The notes beneath the pieces are model-generated. The model worked only from the letters and a program-made list of their open reading frames with translations. It was not told the origin of the DNA and made no database searches. A program made the translations under genes and the position numbers. Positions 25,809 through 33,623 of a DNA stretch of 64,000 nt are shown here, in pieces. The stretch's first letter is position 1. Each line of letters begins with the position of its first letter. Source of the DNA: Solwaraspora sp. WMMA2065 (lineage in GTDB: Bacteria > Actinomycetota > Actinomycetes > Mycobacteriales > Micromonosporaceae); assembly GCF_030345075.1 (NCBI RefSeq), contig NZ_CP128361.1, positions 1,240,001-1,304,000 on the forward strand, given 5' to 3'.

Positions 25809-26184
25809 ATGGGTATCGTGTCGCCCGGCTTGCAGGGCCGTCCACGTTCTTCCGGCGCTGTCACCCTGCCGCCGGGTCAGTATCTGACCGATGACTTTCC
25901 GGTGCTGCTCGACCTGCCCAGTGAGGACATCACCGTCGACCTGCACTGCGTGACCAAGTGGTCCAAGCTCGGCACCCGCTGGCACGGCGTCTCCCTCGAC
26001 ACCCTGCTGGCCGACATCGACACCAGCGCCGACTACGCCCTTGCCCACTCGTATGGCGGTTACACCACAAACCTTCCGCTGGCCGACCTGCTCGACGGGC
26101 AGGCATGGATCGCCTACCGCTACGACGACGCCGACCTGAGCCCGGAGCACGGTGGCCCGGCCCGGCTGCTGGTGCCACACCTGA
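25809..26184 (+). pseudogene. Sulfite-oxidase-like molybdopterin oxidoreductase, internally deleted and 3'-truncated
   Basis: From ATG 25809 the product MGIVSPGLQGRPRSS...LPPGQYLTDDFPVL matches the N-terminus of the YuiH-like molybdopterin oxidoreductases. It then jumps after ~33 residues straight to LPSEDITVDLHCVTKWSKL, where I expect ~40 more residues (the substrate-side strands), so an in-frame internal deletion is likely. The Mo-ligating Cys of LHCVTKWS is kept, as is SYGGYTTNLPLADLLDGQAW. Similarity stops at ARLLVPHL (near 26184), where relatives continue FWKSAKWVRG. The frame then runs through unrelated antisense sequence to a stop at 26300. Two lesions make this a pseudogene. Confidence 0.75.
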
Positions 26185-26263
26185 ATCTGTTGACGTCGTC
26201 GGTGAGTTGCCGGCGGGTCAGGCCCAGGCGTTCGCGTGCTGCGGTGAGCGGATGGTTCTGCAT
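26185..26263 (-). pseudogene. 5' fragment of an XRE-type helix-turn-helix regulator
   Basis: ATG at 26263 with a GGGGG-type Shine-Dalgarno on the minus strand starts MQNHPLTAARERLGLTRRQL, the N-terminus of a typical actinomycete HTH_XRE protein. After about 25 residues the similarity ends at the junction with the truncated molybdopterin gene, and the frame continues antisense into it. The recognition helix is incomplete, so it cannot be a working repressor. Confidence 0.6.
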
Positions 26264-26524
26264 GATACCCCCGAAGTGGCGCACGATCGATGTGTGGTAG
26301 CGCGAACTGCTTATGGTGGAAATCGAGTTTGGACAGTATCCCGCCTGGCGAATGCCGCCTTGAATCATCTGCGTCGAACAATTCCTGACCCGGCCGGGGA
26401 CTTACGTCAACGAGGAAATGTCAAGAGGGGAGGCAGGGGATGGTTCCCGCAAAGGGAAGGATCCCTTCCGGTAGCGGGTGCGCGGAACTGCCGGGGCCAG
26501 GTGTATGTACCTACCTGCAGCGCA

Positions 26525-27295
26525 TCAGAGCGGCTCGCCGGGGATGGCACTGTAGTCCTTGCGGATCTGCTCGACCAGCGGCGTCATGCCGGACCATCGG
26601 ATGGCGTCGATCGCGGTGACAGCCCGGACTCCAACCGTGGCGTTGGTGGCGAACGCTGCGGTGTAGCGGTCCAGCTCCGCCACGTTGACGCGGCGCTCAT
26701 GCCCTGGGCGCTCTTGACGGATCAACGCCATCGCGACTCCCGGCAACACCGGTGCCTGCGGCCACACGATGTCGTCCCCTTCGATCAGGCCGACGTTCCA
26801 GGTCGCCCCTTCGGAGATGAAACCCTCCCTGTCTACGAACAGCACGTCATCGAAGCCAGCGAGTTGGGCCTGTCGGCGATGGAACACCGTCGCGAACAGG
26901 CCGAGGTGCTTGACACCTGGTACGTCCCGCTCGTAGCAGCGAGTGGTGAGCACCAGCGGTTGTGGTGGGACCGACGACACCGCTCGCGCCGTGACGAGCA
27001 CCTGCGGGCTTGATGCGCTGGCGGGATGCCCCAGGTCGAGATCTGGGTCGAACACCGTTACCCTGGCGACGGTCGACTCGGCGGAACCCACCACGTGACG
27101 GACATAGCTGCGCACCTTGTGCTGATCGAGTTCCGCGCCGAAGAGTGCACGGCAGTCCCTTGTCAGCCGATCGAGGTGAAGCGCGAGTCCGCGTACCCGG
27201 CCGGCGTCCACTCGCATCGACGTGAAGTGACCGTAGTTGGTAAGACCCAGGATCTTCAGATGATCCAGATCGACGGGCTGCCCGTTCAGAAGCAT
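26525..27295 (-). CDS. Class IV PLP-dependent aminotransferase
   Basis: 256 residues, fold type IV (branched-chain aminotransferase / D-amino-acid aminotransferase / aminodeoxychorismate lyase). Features are LKILGLTNYGHFTSMRV, LHLDRLTRDCRALFG, the Schiff-base lysine in VPGVKHLGLFATV, DDVLFVDREGFISEGATWNVG, and VLPGVAMALI. Length is near the ADC-lyase/D-AAT end of the family; I cannot tell the substrate. GGAG lies ~9 nt before ATG 27295. The gene sits alone between pseudogene debris and a GNAT gene. Confidence 0.85.
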   Translation of the reverse strand: MLLNGQPVDLDHLKILGLTNYGHFTSMRVDAGRVRGLALHLDRLTRDCRALFGAELDQHKVRSYVRHVVGSAESTVARVTVFDPDLDLGHPASASSPQVLVTARAVSSVPPQPLVLTTRCYERDVPGVKHLGLFATVFHRRQAQLAGFDDVLFVDREGFISEGATWNVGLIEGDDIVWPQAPVLPGVAMALIRQERPGHERRVNVAELDRYTAAFATNATVGVRAVTAIDAIRWSGMTPLVEQIRKDYSAIPGEPL

Positions 27296-27310
27296 GATGT
27301 CAGTCTCCGG

Positions 27311-27475
27311 TCAGCGGGCTGGCAGGGTGGACGCGCGCAGCTCGGCCAGCTCGATCCCCGCCTCCAGCTGGGCTGTGGTGGGGTGGTCTGCAGTTTCGGG
27401 TGGGCCGCCCGCCACCCGCCGAATCTCGTTAAGTCCGGCATCGATTTCCCGCAGCGGTACGCCGGTTTCGCTATA
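27311..27475 (-). pseudogene. Possible 3' remnant of an unidentified coding sequence
   Basis: On the minus strand one frame reads YSETGVPLREIDAGLNEIRR and then an Ala/Glu-rich helix ending ELRASTLPAR before TGA at 27311-27313, 15 nt before the aminotransferase start. Composition is protein-like and unlike the shadow frames around it. I find no ATG, GTG or TTG that would give more than ~35 residues, and upstream it runs into the GNAT gene. It may be a truncated gene or a very short peptide; function unknown. Confidence 0.3.
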
Positions 27476-27995
27476 CCGACTCCTGTGGCACGATACCGAT
27501 CGGCTTGACCATCTGCTGGGCGGTGACGGTGAATCCGGTCGACTCGTACAGCCGACGGGCCACCAGGTTGTCCCCGAAGACGTTCAACCCGAGCAGGGTG
27601 ACTCCGCGTGTGGCCAGCACCGGCTCGACAGCGGCCAGGATGGCACGCCCGTACCCGTTGCCGCGCTGGGCGGCGTCCACCTCGATGTTGTAGATCCAGG
27701 CCGGCCGGTCCGATTCGGCGGAGTCCGGTAGCCCGATCCAGATCCAGCCGACCGGGCGCGCGTCGTCGACATCCGCCGGCCGCGCCACCAGGAACAGCAT
27801 CCGCTCGGTGGCCAGCCCGTCGGGCAGTAACTCGGCGTGCTGGCGGCGGGACTCGGTCAGCGCCGTCGCGGTGGTGGCGCGCCCGGACCGCAGCAGGTTG
27901 TCGGCATAGCCCGCCACCAGCGCGGGAATGCGTACGTCGTACTCGGCCTGGGTCATCGGGTGCAGCGCCACGGCGCGCCGATCTGACGTCGTCAC
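27471..27995 (-). CDS. GNAT-family N-acetyltransferase
   Basis: 174 residues. The GNAT fold is visible in MLFLVARPADVDDARPVGWIWIGL, YNIEVDAAQRGNGYGRAIL (acetyl-CoA pyrophosphate loop, R/Q-x-x-G-x-G/A) and LLGLNVFGDNLVARRLYESTGF (motif B). Substrate unknown: peptide, amine or antibiotic N-acetylation are all found in the family. GTG at 27995 gives a compact domain; the frame is open further upstream but with shadow-like sequence. Divergent from the ASCH-MDMPI gene across ~117 nt. Confidence 0.85.
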   Translation of the reverse strand: MTTSDRRAVALHPMTQAEYDVRIPALVAGYADNLLRSGRATTATALTESRRQHAELLPDGLATERMLFLVARPADVDDARPVGWIWIGLPDSAESDRPAWIYNIEVDAAQRGNGYGRAILAAVEPVLATRGVTLLGLNVFGDNLVARRLYESTGFTVTAQQMVKPIGIVPQESV

Positions 27996-28112
27996 CGGCC
28001 CATCGTGGCCTACCTGGTCGTGGCCAGTCACGTCAATTGCGCGACGGTCGTTGGCGGGCAGCACACGATCGTGGACGGGACCAGGCGGCACCGCAGCCAG
28101 TACACTGCGGCT

Positions 28113-29294
28113 GTGGCGACCGAGGCGGACCGTGATGCCGGGCAGGACGTGCCGCACCGCGTCGACCATGAACCGAAGGCCGAGTTCGCTTTTCCCGGTC
28201 CGCTGCGCGACCGGCTGGTCGCGGCGATCCTCACCGGCGAAAAGACGGCCACGTCCGGGCTGCTGCGCGAGTACGAGCTCGACAACGAGCCGCTGCCGGT
28301 CGTGGGGGCCCGGTCGGTTCTGGTGGATTCGGCGGACCGGCCCTGCGCGGTACTGGAAACTACCGGGGTACGGGTGGTTTCACTGGCGGAGGTGGACCTC
28401 GCCCACGCCGTCGACGAAGGCGAAGGGTTCGTTGACGTCGCCGGGTGGCGCCGCGCCCACGTCGACTTCTGGCACTCGACGCCGATGCGGGCTGCTCTCG
28501 GTGACGAGACGTTCACTGTCGACGACCGGACGATGTTGGTGGCCGAACGGTTCCGTGTCGTGCAGCGGATCTGGCGGTCCGACGAGGTGGCCATCGCCTA
28601 CGCTGCGGAGAGCCGGGCCGCGGTCGACGCGCTACGGGCCGTACCGGGTGCGGACTTCGACCGCCCGACCAGATGCGCCCCGTGGACGGTCAAGGAACTG
28701 CTTGCACACACCGTGATCGCGCTGTCCCGTACCGTCGAGATGCTCGACGACGGCGCACCCGCCGCCGGTCCGGACGGTCCGGTGGACGCGGTCGGCTACT
28801 ACGCGCCCGACGCCCGGTTCCGTCCCGACGCGGACGGCGGGCGGATCGCCGACGCTCAGCGGTGGGCGGCGGCCCGGACGGTCACCGCCGCTGTCGACGA
28901 ACTGGCGGCGCGGGCAGCGACCGCCGCCGCCCGGGTCACCGCGCAGCCGCCGGACCGAATGGTCGTCACCCGGCACGGTGACCTGATGACGTTGACCGAC
29001 TTCCAGGCCACCCGGGTCGTCGAGCTCGCCGTCCACGGTGTTGACCTGGCCGACGGCCTCAACATGGCGTCGTGGCTGACTGCGCCGGCGGCGGACCTGG
29101 TGGTGGCGCTGTCGGCGGGCACCACACTGGCACCGCTGCGGGCGGCGCGTGGATGGGACCGGCCGACGTTGGTACGCGCGGTCACCGGGCGGGTCGAGTC
29201 AGGTGACGTGGACCCGGCTGAACTGCACCCGCGGGGAGTGCGCTCCCCGTTCTTCGGTGGCACGCACCGTCCCACTGTGGTTGGCGAAGAGTAG
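28113..29294 (+). CDS. ASCH domain fused to mycothiol-dependent maleylpyruvate isomerase-like domain
   Basis: 393 residues in two domains. Residues ~20-140 form an ASCH domain, with FPGPLRDRLVAAILTGEKTA, REYELDNEPLPVVGARSVLV, DRPCAVLETTGVRVVSLAEV and GWRRAHVDFW. Residues ~160-380 form a DinB-like MDMPI domain, with SDEVAIAYAAESRAAVDALR, RCAPWTVKELLAHTV (metal-binding His) and VELAVHGVDLADGL. ASCH domains bind RNA or nucleotides; MDMPI proteins use mycothiol as cofactor. The stretch between them shows no stop or frameshift. GTG at 28113 fits the ASCH start. The fusion is unusual, and its joint role is unknown. Confidence 0.85.
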   Translation: MATEADRDAGQDVPHRVDHEPKAEFAFPGPLRDRLVAAILTGEKTATSGLLREYELDNEPLPVVGARSVLVDSADRPCAVLETTGVRVVSLAEVDLAHAVDEGEGFVDVAGWRRAHVDFWHSTPMRAALGDETFTVDDRTMLVAERFRVVQRIWRSDEVAIAYAAESRAAVDALRAVPGADFDRPTRCAPWTVKELLAHTVIALSRTVEMLDDGAPAAGPDGPVDAVGYYAPDARFRPDADGGRIADAQRWAAARTVTAAVDELAARAATAAARVTAQPPDRMVVTRHGDLMTLTDFQATRVVELAVHGVDLADGLNMASWLTAPAADLVVALSAGTTLAPLRAARGWDRPTLVRAVTGRVESGDVDPAELHPRGVRSPFFGGTHRPTVVGEE

Positions 29295-29402
29295 CGGGAC
29301 CGACCTGCCCTCGAAGCGCCTTGCGACTGCCCGTAGGTTGACAGCGACAAGGCCACAACGAGACCCTTTCGCGATTCTGACTTTTGGTGCTGGAGGTTTG
29401 CC

Positions 29403-30074
29403 GTGGACTGGTCCCTCGGAAACATACTGATTCTGCTGGTCGTGGTGTTGCTCGGTGCAGTCGCGGGGTGGCTCGTGATGAGCCGCCGGTCCGCCGCCGG
29501 CAAGGACGCCCCGGTGAAGCCTGAGGCGGCTGCCGCCGTCGAGCCGCCGACCACCACCTCGGAGGAGCCGTCGCCGGCCGACCCGGCCCGTCCGGAACCC
29601 GCATCGCCGGCCGACCCGGTCAAGACCGAGCCCGCCACCGAGACTCCCGTCGAGCCCGCTGCGGATGACACGGCCGAGCCGGTCAGTGTTGAGCCGGTCA
29701 GTGTCGAGCCGGCCAGTGTCGAGCCGGCCACTACCGCCGATGCGGCCAGCCCTGAGCAGGTGCCGGCCGTCGACCCGCCCGCCGTCGACCCGCCCGCCGT
29801 CGACCCGCCCGCCGCCGTCGAGCCGTCTACCGCTGAGTCGCCCGCCGCCCCCGAGGCTGGGCCGGCGGACGACTTCCGGCGCATCGAGGGCATCGGGCCG
29901 AAGATGGCCGCCGCCCTGCAGTCCGCCGGGATCCGCACGTACGAGCAGTTGGGTGCGACCGACGAGGCGGCGCTGCGCGCGGCGGTCCGCGCCGCCGGGG
30001 TACGGGCCACTGCCAGCCTGCCGACCTGGCCGGCCAAGGCCCGGGAGTTGGCGGCGGCGCGCTCCACAAGCTGA
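29403..30074 (+). CDS. Membrane-anchored helix-hairpin-helix protein with Pro/Val/Glu repeat linker
   Basis: 223 residues. It comprises one N-terminal transmembrane helix (ILILLVVVLLGAVAGWLVM, ~8-26), a ~110-residue disordered linker with tandem SVEPx and PAVDP units, and a C-terminal HhH domain: DFRRIEGIGPKMAAALQSAG (~157-176) and TYEQLGATDEAALRAAVRAAG. HhH domains of this type (as in L21- or DNA-repair-linked proteins) bind nucleic acids or mediate protein contacts. GTG at 29403 has GGAGG 7 nt upstream. The protein would hold an HhH module on the inner face of the membrane. No operon partner. Confidence 0.8.
   Translation: MDWSLGNILILLVVVLLGAVAGWLVMSRRSAAGKDAPVKPEAAAAVEPPTTTSEEPSPADPARPEPASPADPVKTEPATETPVEPAADDTAEPVSVEPVSVEPASVEPATTADAASPEQVPAVDPPAVDPPAVDPPAAVEPSTAESPAAPEAGPADDFRRIEGIGPKMAAALQSAGIRTYEQLGATDEAALRAAVRAAGVRATASLPTWPAKARELAAARSTS
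29686..29816 (+). repeat. Two short tandem-repeat tracts (15-nt units) in the linker of the HhH gene
   Basis: About three 15-nt units of the GAGCCGGTCAGTGTT type occupy 29686-29734, and about three of the CCGTCGACCCGCCCG type occupy 29766-29816. They keep frame, encode SVEP- and PAVDP-type pentapeptides, and can change copy number by slippage without a frameshift. Confidence 0.75.
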
Positions 30075-30399
30075 CCGGAAAGTCAAGCGGCCACAGTGGA
30101 TCGATCGTCGGCTGACCTAGGTCCCGGCGATCGGGCACGTACGGCGGCAGCGACCGATCACCGTACCGGGTGACGATGAGGTCGCGCACCGGCGGCGGGG
30201 TGCCGCCGGTGCCGACCGAACGAGGTGATCGGCATGGCCGCAGTGCGCACCGGCCAACCTGCGGATGCCGATGCTCAACGACATGCAGCAGATCATGCGC
30301 ACCGCGTACTACGGCACCGCCGGTCGCTGATCGTCCCCGGTCCGGCTGTGGCACGCTGCCGCAGCCGGACCTGTCCCGCCTGCCCGACGGCCCCGGCGG
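30075..30399. other. Gap without a supported gene
   Basis: 325 nt. No open frame here looks like a real protein. Around 30255-30330 the plus strand reads NLRMPMLNDMQQIMRTAYYG before a stop; this is protein-like and may be the 3' scrap of a lost gene, but it has no start and I cannot place it. Confidence 0.4.
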
Positions 30400-30985
30400 T
30401 CACTGTTCCTCGGGGAACGCCACACAGTTGGCGCAGCCCGGACTCGGCACGGGCAGTTCCGTCTGATCATCGAAGGTGATCATTTTGACGACCAGCGGGT
30501 GGTCGACCGGGATCGGTCGGGCGGCCACCGTGCCGTCCGGCTCACCGACGAGTTCGACGCAGGCCAGGCGGACCTGCTCCGAGCGCATCAGACAGACGCC
30601 CCGGTTCGCCGGTGGCACCCCGCCCGGAAACACGATCCGCACCGGTGAGGCGTCGGTCGGGTGGTACGGCACCAACTGGGAGCGGAAGACGAAGGCCGGC
30701 CTGTCATCGGGGCGGAACACCGCGACCCCGAACCGGTAGTTGTCCGTGTAGGTGGTGCAGAGCGCCGCCTCGCCCGGGCAGCACCGTACCGAGGTCGGGG
30801 TCCGCCACGAGGCCGCTCAACTGGCCGGTGGCGCAGCCAGCCGGAGTCCACCAGTCCGTGATGGTCGGATCGCTGGTGGGGATCGGCGAAGCCGCCCATG
30901 ACGGCGTCGGCGTACCTGCGGCCACCGGCGTGGCGGACACGCCGCTTGCCGACAGTCACGCCAGGGTAGCTGCCACGAGGATCAT
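30400..30985 (-). pseudogene. Small secreted cysteine-containing protein, broken by a stop and a frameshift
   Basis: From ATG 30985 the minus strand reads MILVAATLA, then an in-frame TGA (30956-30958), then LSASGVSATPVAAGTPTPSW and TITDWWTPAGCATGQLSGLV. Near 30782 the frame must shift by one to continue CCPGEAALCTTYTDNYRFGV and FRPDDRPAFVFRSQLVPYHP down to a stop at 30400. Restored, it would be a ~190-residue exported protein with a signal-like N-terminus and several cysteines. Two independent lesions argue for a pseudogene. Alternatively the 3' part is expressed from GTG 30720. I do not recognise the family. Confidence 0.6.
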
Positions 30986-31556
30986 AGCGGCTGTGGTCGT
31001 CGATGGTGGGCGGCCGCTGCAGAACCCGGACCCGGATACCCCTGTCCAGCTGGCTGCGGTCCAGCGGAATCGCCTCCGCCGAGGCCGCCGCGCTGATCAC
31101 TTCGGTGTTGATGGTCAGATGTTCGTGCCGTTCGGCGGCGACCAGCCGCCGCACCCGGTCGCGGGCGGCGGCCCGGCTGCCCAGGCTGCGTACCGCCGGA
31201 TCGTCCGGGCCGGGCAGGTCGATGCCGTGCACGGTACGGAAATGCTGGCGCCAGACGTCCTGTCGCCGTACCGGCTGCGCTGGCCGGCGAAGCCGCGCGA
31301 TGACCGGACCGGCTGGCAACGGCCGCCAGCCGGCGGCGGTCGGCACGGCCGCCGTCAGGCCGTTCAGTTCGTCGAGTGCGACCTTGACGCGTTTGCGGGT
31401 CAGCCCCAGCTCGTGGGCGAACTGACCGCTGCTGCGGGCACCGAGCATGGTCAGCGCCCGGTAGACCAGATCGGCATCGGGTGAGGCGCCCCACCGGGTC
31501 AGTGGTGCAACCGCAGTCGGGCCGTGCGTCCTGATGCTCCCCGTTCCCCGTGTCAC
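30588..31556 (-). pseudogene. TrmB-like helix-turn-helix regulator, probably 3'-truncated
   Basis: The first ~210 residues (GTG 31556) look real. A winged-helix part, DLVYRALTMLGARSSGQFAH...LTRKRVKVALDEL, is followed by a sensor-type segment containing RLVAAERHEHLTINTE and PLDRSQLDRGIRVRVLQRPP. Relatives of this actinomycete family normally end with a LuxR-type HTH after ~330 residues. Here the sequence after GSYPGVTVG (near 30940) is out-of-frame reading of the secreted pseudogene, down to a stop at 30588. The effector helix-turn-helix is therefore missing. Upstream it is separated from the 2Fe-2S gene by 200 nt. Confidence 0.55.
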
Positions 31557-31755
31557 AGCCGTCAGCTCAGCACAGTAACAACGCCGTAGGGGAGAAGCCA
31601 CGGCACCGGACGGTTGCACGATTGTGCAATCGGTTCGCGCCGTACCTTGTCGAACGTGCGCCAATGGGTGACCGTGATCCGGGCAGGCGCGCGTTCGGGG
31701 GCGTCGCTTGTCGGCCGCCGGAACGCGGTGGCCGGCAAGCGACGGCACTACGCGG

Positions 31756-32148
31756 TCAGGACGTCGGGGCGGACTTTCCCCAGCGGGGGGCGGCGAAGCG
31801 CAGCCCGGCGAGCCGGTCCGGCGGTGCGGCCAGGCCCGGCCCGCCGGTGGCGATCCAGTCGACGACGCTCGACAGTGCCGTCTCGTCGTGCACCCCGCCG
31901 AGCCACACCGGGCGGGCACCCAGTCGGCGGGCCAACACCGCTGGCTGCACCACCACCACATTGGACCGGTCACAGGCGTTGAGGCAGTCGGACACCCGTA
32001 CCGGCGCGGCCGCGCGCAGTAGGTCGAGCTGCCGGTCGTGGTCGACGTCCGGGTGTTTGCGGCGGGTGCCGCAGCAGCAGCCCCGGCAGACGGTCACCCG
32101 GGCGGGGTGCCCGGGTGCCGGTCCCGCCGGGCCAAGCTCCGCCGTCAC
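31756..32148 (-). CDS. (2Fe-2S) ferredoxin-domain protein of the cobalt-uptake operon
   Basis: 130 residues. A thioredoxin-like 2Fe-2S fold is indicated by VTVCRGCCCGTRRKHPDVDH at the N-terminus and SDCLNACDRSNVVVV in the middle, giving the Cys pairs that bind the cluster. Small proteins of this kind are often found next to cobalamin genes. The GTG start overlaps the cbtA stop (GTGA), so it is the third gene of cbtB-cbtA-fdx behind a cobalamin riboswitch. It may supply electrons to a corrin-ring step or handle cobalt; which is inference. Confidence 0.8.
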   Translation of the reverse strand: MTAELGPAGPAPGHPARVTVCRGCCCGTRRKHPDVDHDRQLDLLRAAAPVRVSDCLNACDRSNVVVVQPAVLARRLGARPVWLGGVHDETALSSVVDWIATGGPGLAAPPDRLAGLRFAAPRWGKSAPTS

Positions 32149-32903
32149 GCGACGTTGGCGAGCGTGGGCCGCCGGTCACCGGTCCGGGCCGGGGTGAGCA
32201 GCAGTCCGAACACCACCCCGAAAACCGTCCACATCGTGGCGAGCTGCGCCAGCGAGGCGAGCCGGAACTCCCACAGCAGCGCCGCCGGGATATCGGCGGG
32301 CACGTCGACCCCGGTTGCCGGCGAGAACGCCAGCAGCAGGGCGTACCCGACGACGGCCAGCGCCGCCGCGACCACCGTCCGGTAGGGAGCCGGCCGCGCC
32401 CAGCCGGTCAGCCGCCGGTGGGTCAGCAGCGCCAGCCAGGTGACGGCGGCCGCGGCGATGATGAACGACAGATACTGCCCGGTGCGCTGGTTGACGGTGT
32501 CCGGGTCGCCGACGCCCGGCGGGTTGGCCGGGAAGTGGATCGCCGGTAGCAGCGCCACCACGACGAAGCCGAGCCCGGCGAGCAGCCCCACGCGGCGGAA
32601 GTCGTCGCGGCCGGGCAGCAGGTGCCGGGTCGCCGCGAAGACCACGGCGACGATCAACGCCAGGCACAGCGCCACCGCGACGGTGGCGACCAGCCCGCCG
32701 AGGACCTGCATGGCCCGACCGACCAACTCCTCGTCGTGGCTGTGTCCGGCCGTCCCGGTCGCAGCGCGGGCCTCCTCGACGACCAGCGCCGACTCGATCT
32801 GCGGTTCGACGATCAGCAGGGCCGCCACCGCACCTGCCGCGCCGGCGGCCGTACCGGCGAGCAGTCCGCGGCCCAGCACCGCGCGGAACGGGTAGGTAGT
32901 CAT
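32145..32903 (-). CDS. cbtA: Cobalt transporter subunit CbtA
   Basis: 252 residues with five to six transmembrane segments and family features: a start of MTTYPFRAVLGRGLLAGTAAG, the periplasmic HSHDEELVGRAMQVLGG histidine/acidic segment, HFPANPPGVGDPDTV and RTGQYLSFIIAAAAVTWLA. CbtA is a predicted cobalt permease found under B12 riboswitch control. It lies 17 nt after cbtB and overlaps the ferredoxin gene. The His-Ser-His loop is a plausible metal site. Confidence 0.9.
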   Translation of the reverse strand: MTTYPFRAVLGRGLLAGTAAGAAGAVAALLIVEPQIESALVVEEARAATGTAGHSHDEELVGRAMQVLGGLVATVAVALCLALIVAVVFAATRHLLPGRDDFRRVGLLAGLGFVVVALLPAIHFPANPPGVGDPDTVNQRTGQYLSFIIAAAAVTWLALLTHRRLTGWARPAPYRTVVAAALAVVGYALLLAFSPATGVDVPADIPAALLWEFRLASLAQLATMWTVFGVVFGLLLTPARTGDRRPTLANVA

Positions 32904-32920
32904 CGGAGCTTGGCCGCCGC

Positions 32921-33121
32921 TCAGTGGCACGGTACGCCGAGGGCGTGCCGGCCGTCGTGGGTGAACTCGTGCATGAACTCGGCGGCACCGGCCAGCACCA
33001 GCCCGTTGTCCTGCGCGACCAGGTAGATGACGACCGCCGCGACGGCGGCCAGCAACCAACCGGCGAGCGGTACGCGGATGGCGGTGGTGGTGACCTCTCC
33101 GCCGACAGAAGGTGCAGTCAT
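32921..33121 (-). CDS. cbtB: Cobalt transporter subunit CbtB
   Basis: 66 residues, the typical size. One transmembrane helix (GWLLAAVAAVVIYLVAQD) is followed by the diagnostic histidine-rich tail HEFTHDGRHALGVPCH, which in this family presumably binds Co2+. ATG at 33121 lies ~45 nt downstream of the riboswitch 3' end. It is the first gene of the leftward cobalt-uptake operon. Confidence 0.92.
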   Translation of the reverse strand: MTAPSVGGEVTTTAIRVPLAGWLLAAVAAVVIYLVAQDNGLVLAGAAEFMHEFTHDGRHALGVPCH

Positions 33122-33164
33122 GCCAGGAAATCCCCTCGTCCATGCCTCGTGGCGATGCGGTGCG

Positions 33165-33320
33165 TGCCACGGCCGGTCTCCTGGCTCCCGGATCGTCGCA
33201 GCCGTCCCGCCTTCCCGGACCGTCGTCGGCCCAGTGGCATGGTGGATCGGACACTTCCCGGTCACAGTGGCGAGGACCACGCCGGACTCACACCGGCTTC
33301 CCGAACACCGTGGCATGCGC
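33165..33320 (-). ncRNA. Cobalamin riboswitch upstream of cbtB
   Basis: On the minus strand the conserved AdoCbl-riboswitch elements occur in order: GGAAGCCGGTGTGAGTCCGG, GCCACTGTGACCGGGAAG (B12-box region), GCCACTGGG, GGGAAGG, and the 3' element GATCCGGGAGCCAGGAGACC. Spacing agrees with the class. It should repress cobalt uptake when adenosylcobalamin is plentiful. Confidence 0.93.
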
Positions 33321-33426
33321 AGCGTACCGCCGTCGTGACCGGCCGGGCAATGGCTGTGGCCGTGGCCGGCAACGGGACCGGCGCCACATTGACGGTGGAC
33401 CGCGGGTGGGGGAGCATGACCGGCAC

Positions 33427-33575
33427 GAGCGGTGCGCGGAGGAACCCGGTGCGAATCCGGGGCGGTCCCGCCACTGTGACCGGTGAGTCGCGTCCCCCTG
33501 AGACAGCCACTGCCCCGATGGCGGGAAGGCTCGGGACGCGACGTCGATCCGGCAGCCAGGAGACTCCGGCCGCTC
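33427..33575 (+). ncRNA. Cobalamin riboswitch upstream of the chelatase operon
   Basis: Plus-strand elements in order: GGAACCCGGTGCGAATCCGG, CCCGCCACTGTGACCGG, AGCCACTG, GCGGGAAGG, and GATCCGGCAGCCAGGAGACT. P1 can form from GAGCGG (33427-33432) with CCGCTC (33570-33575). It lies back to back with the cbtB riboswitch, about 107 nt apart, and controls chlID-cobO-cobB. Confidence 0.93.
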
Positions 33576-33590
33576 GCTGGTCCACCGGTA

Positions 33591-33616
33591 CGCGGGCGTG
33601 GACACCCGCGGGAGGG
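33591..33616 (+). promoter_or_regulatory. Hairpin directly before the leader Shine-Dalgarno
   Basis: CGCGGG (33591-33596) pairs with CCCGCG (33605-33610), and GGAGGG (33611-33616) follows at once. This could be the expression platform through which the riboswitch opens or blocks the ribosome site. Inference from position; no folding was run. Confidence 0.45.
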
Positions 33617-33623
33617 ATTCACC

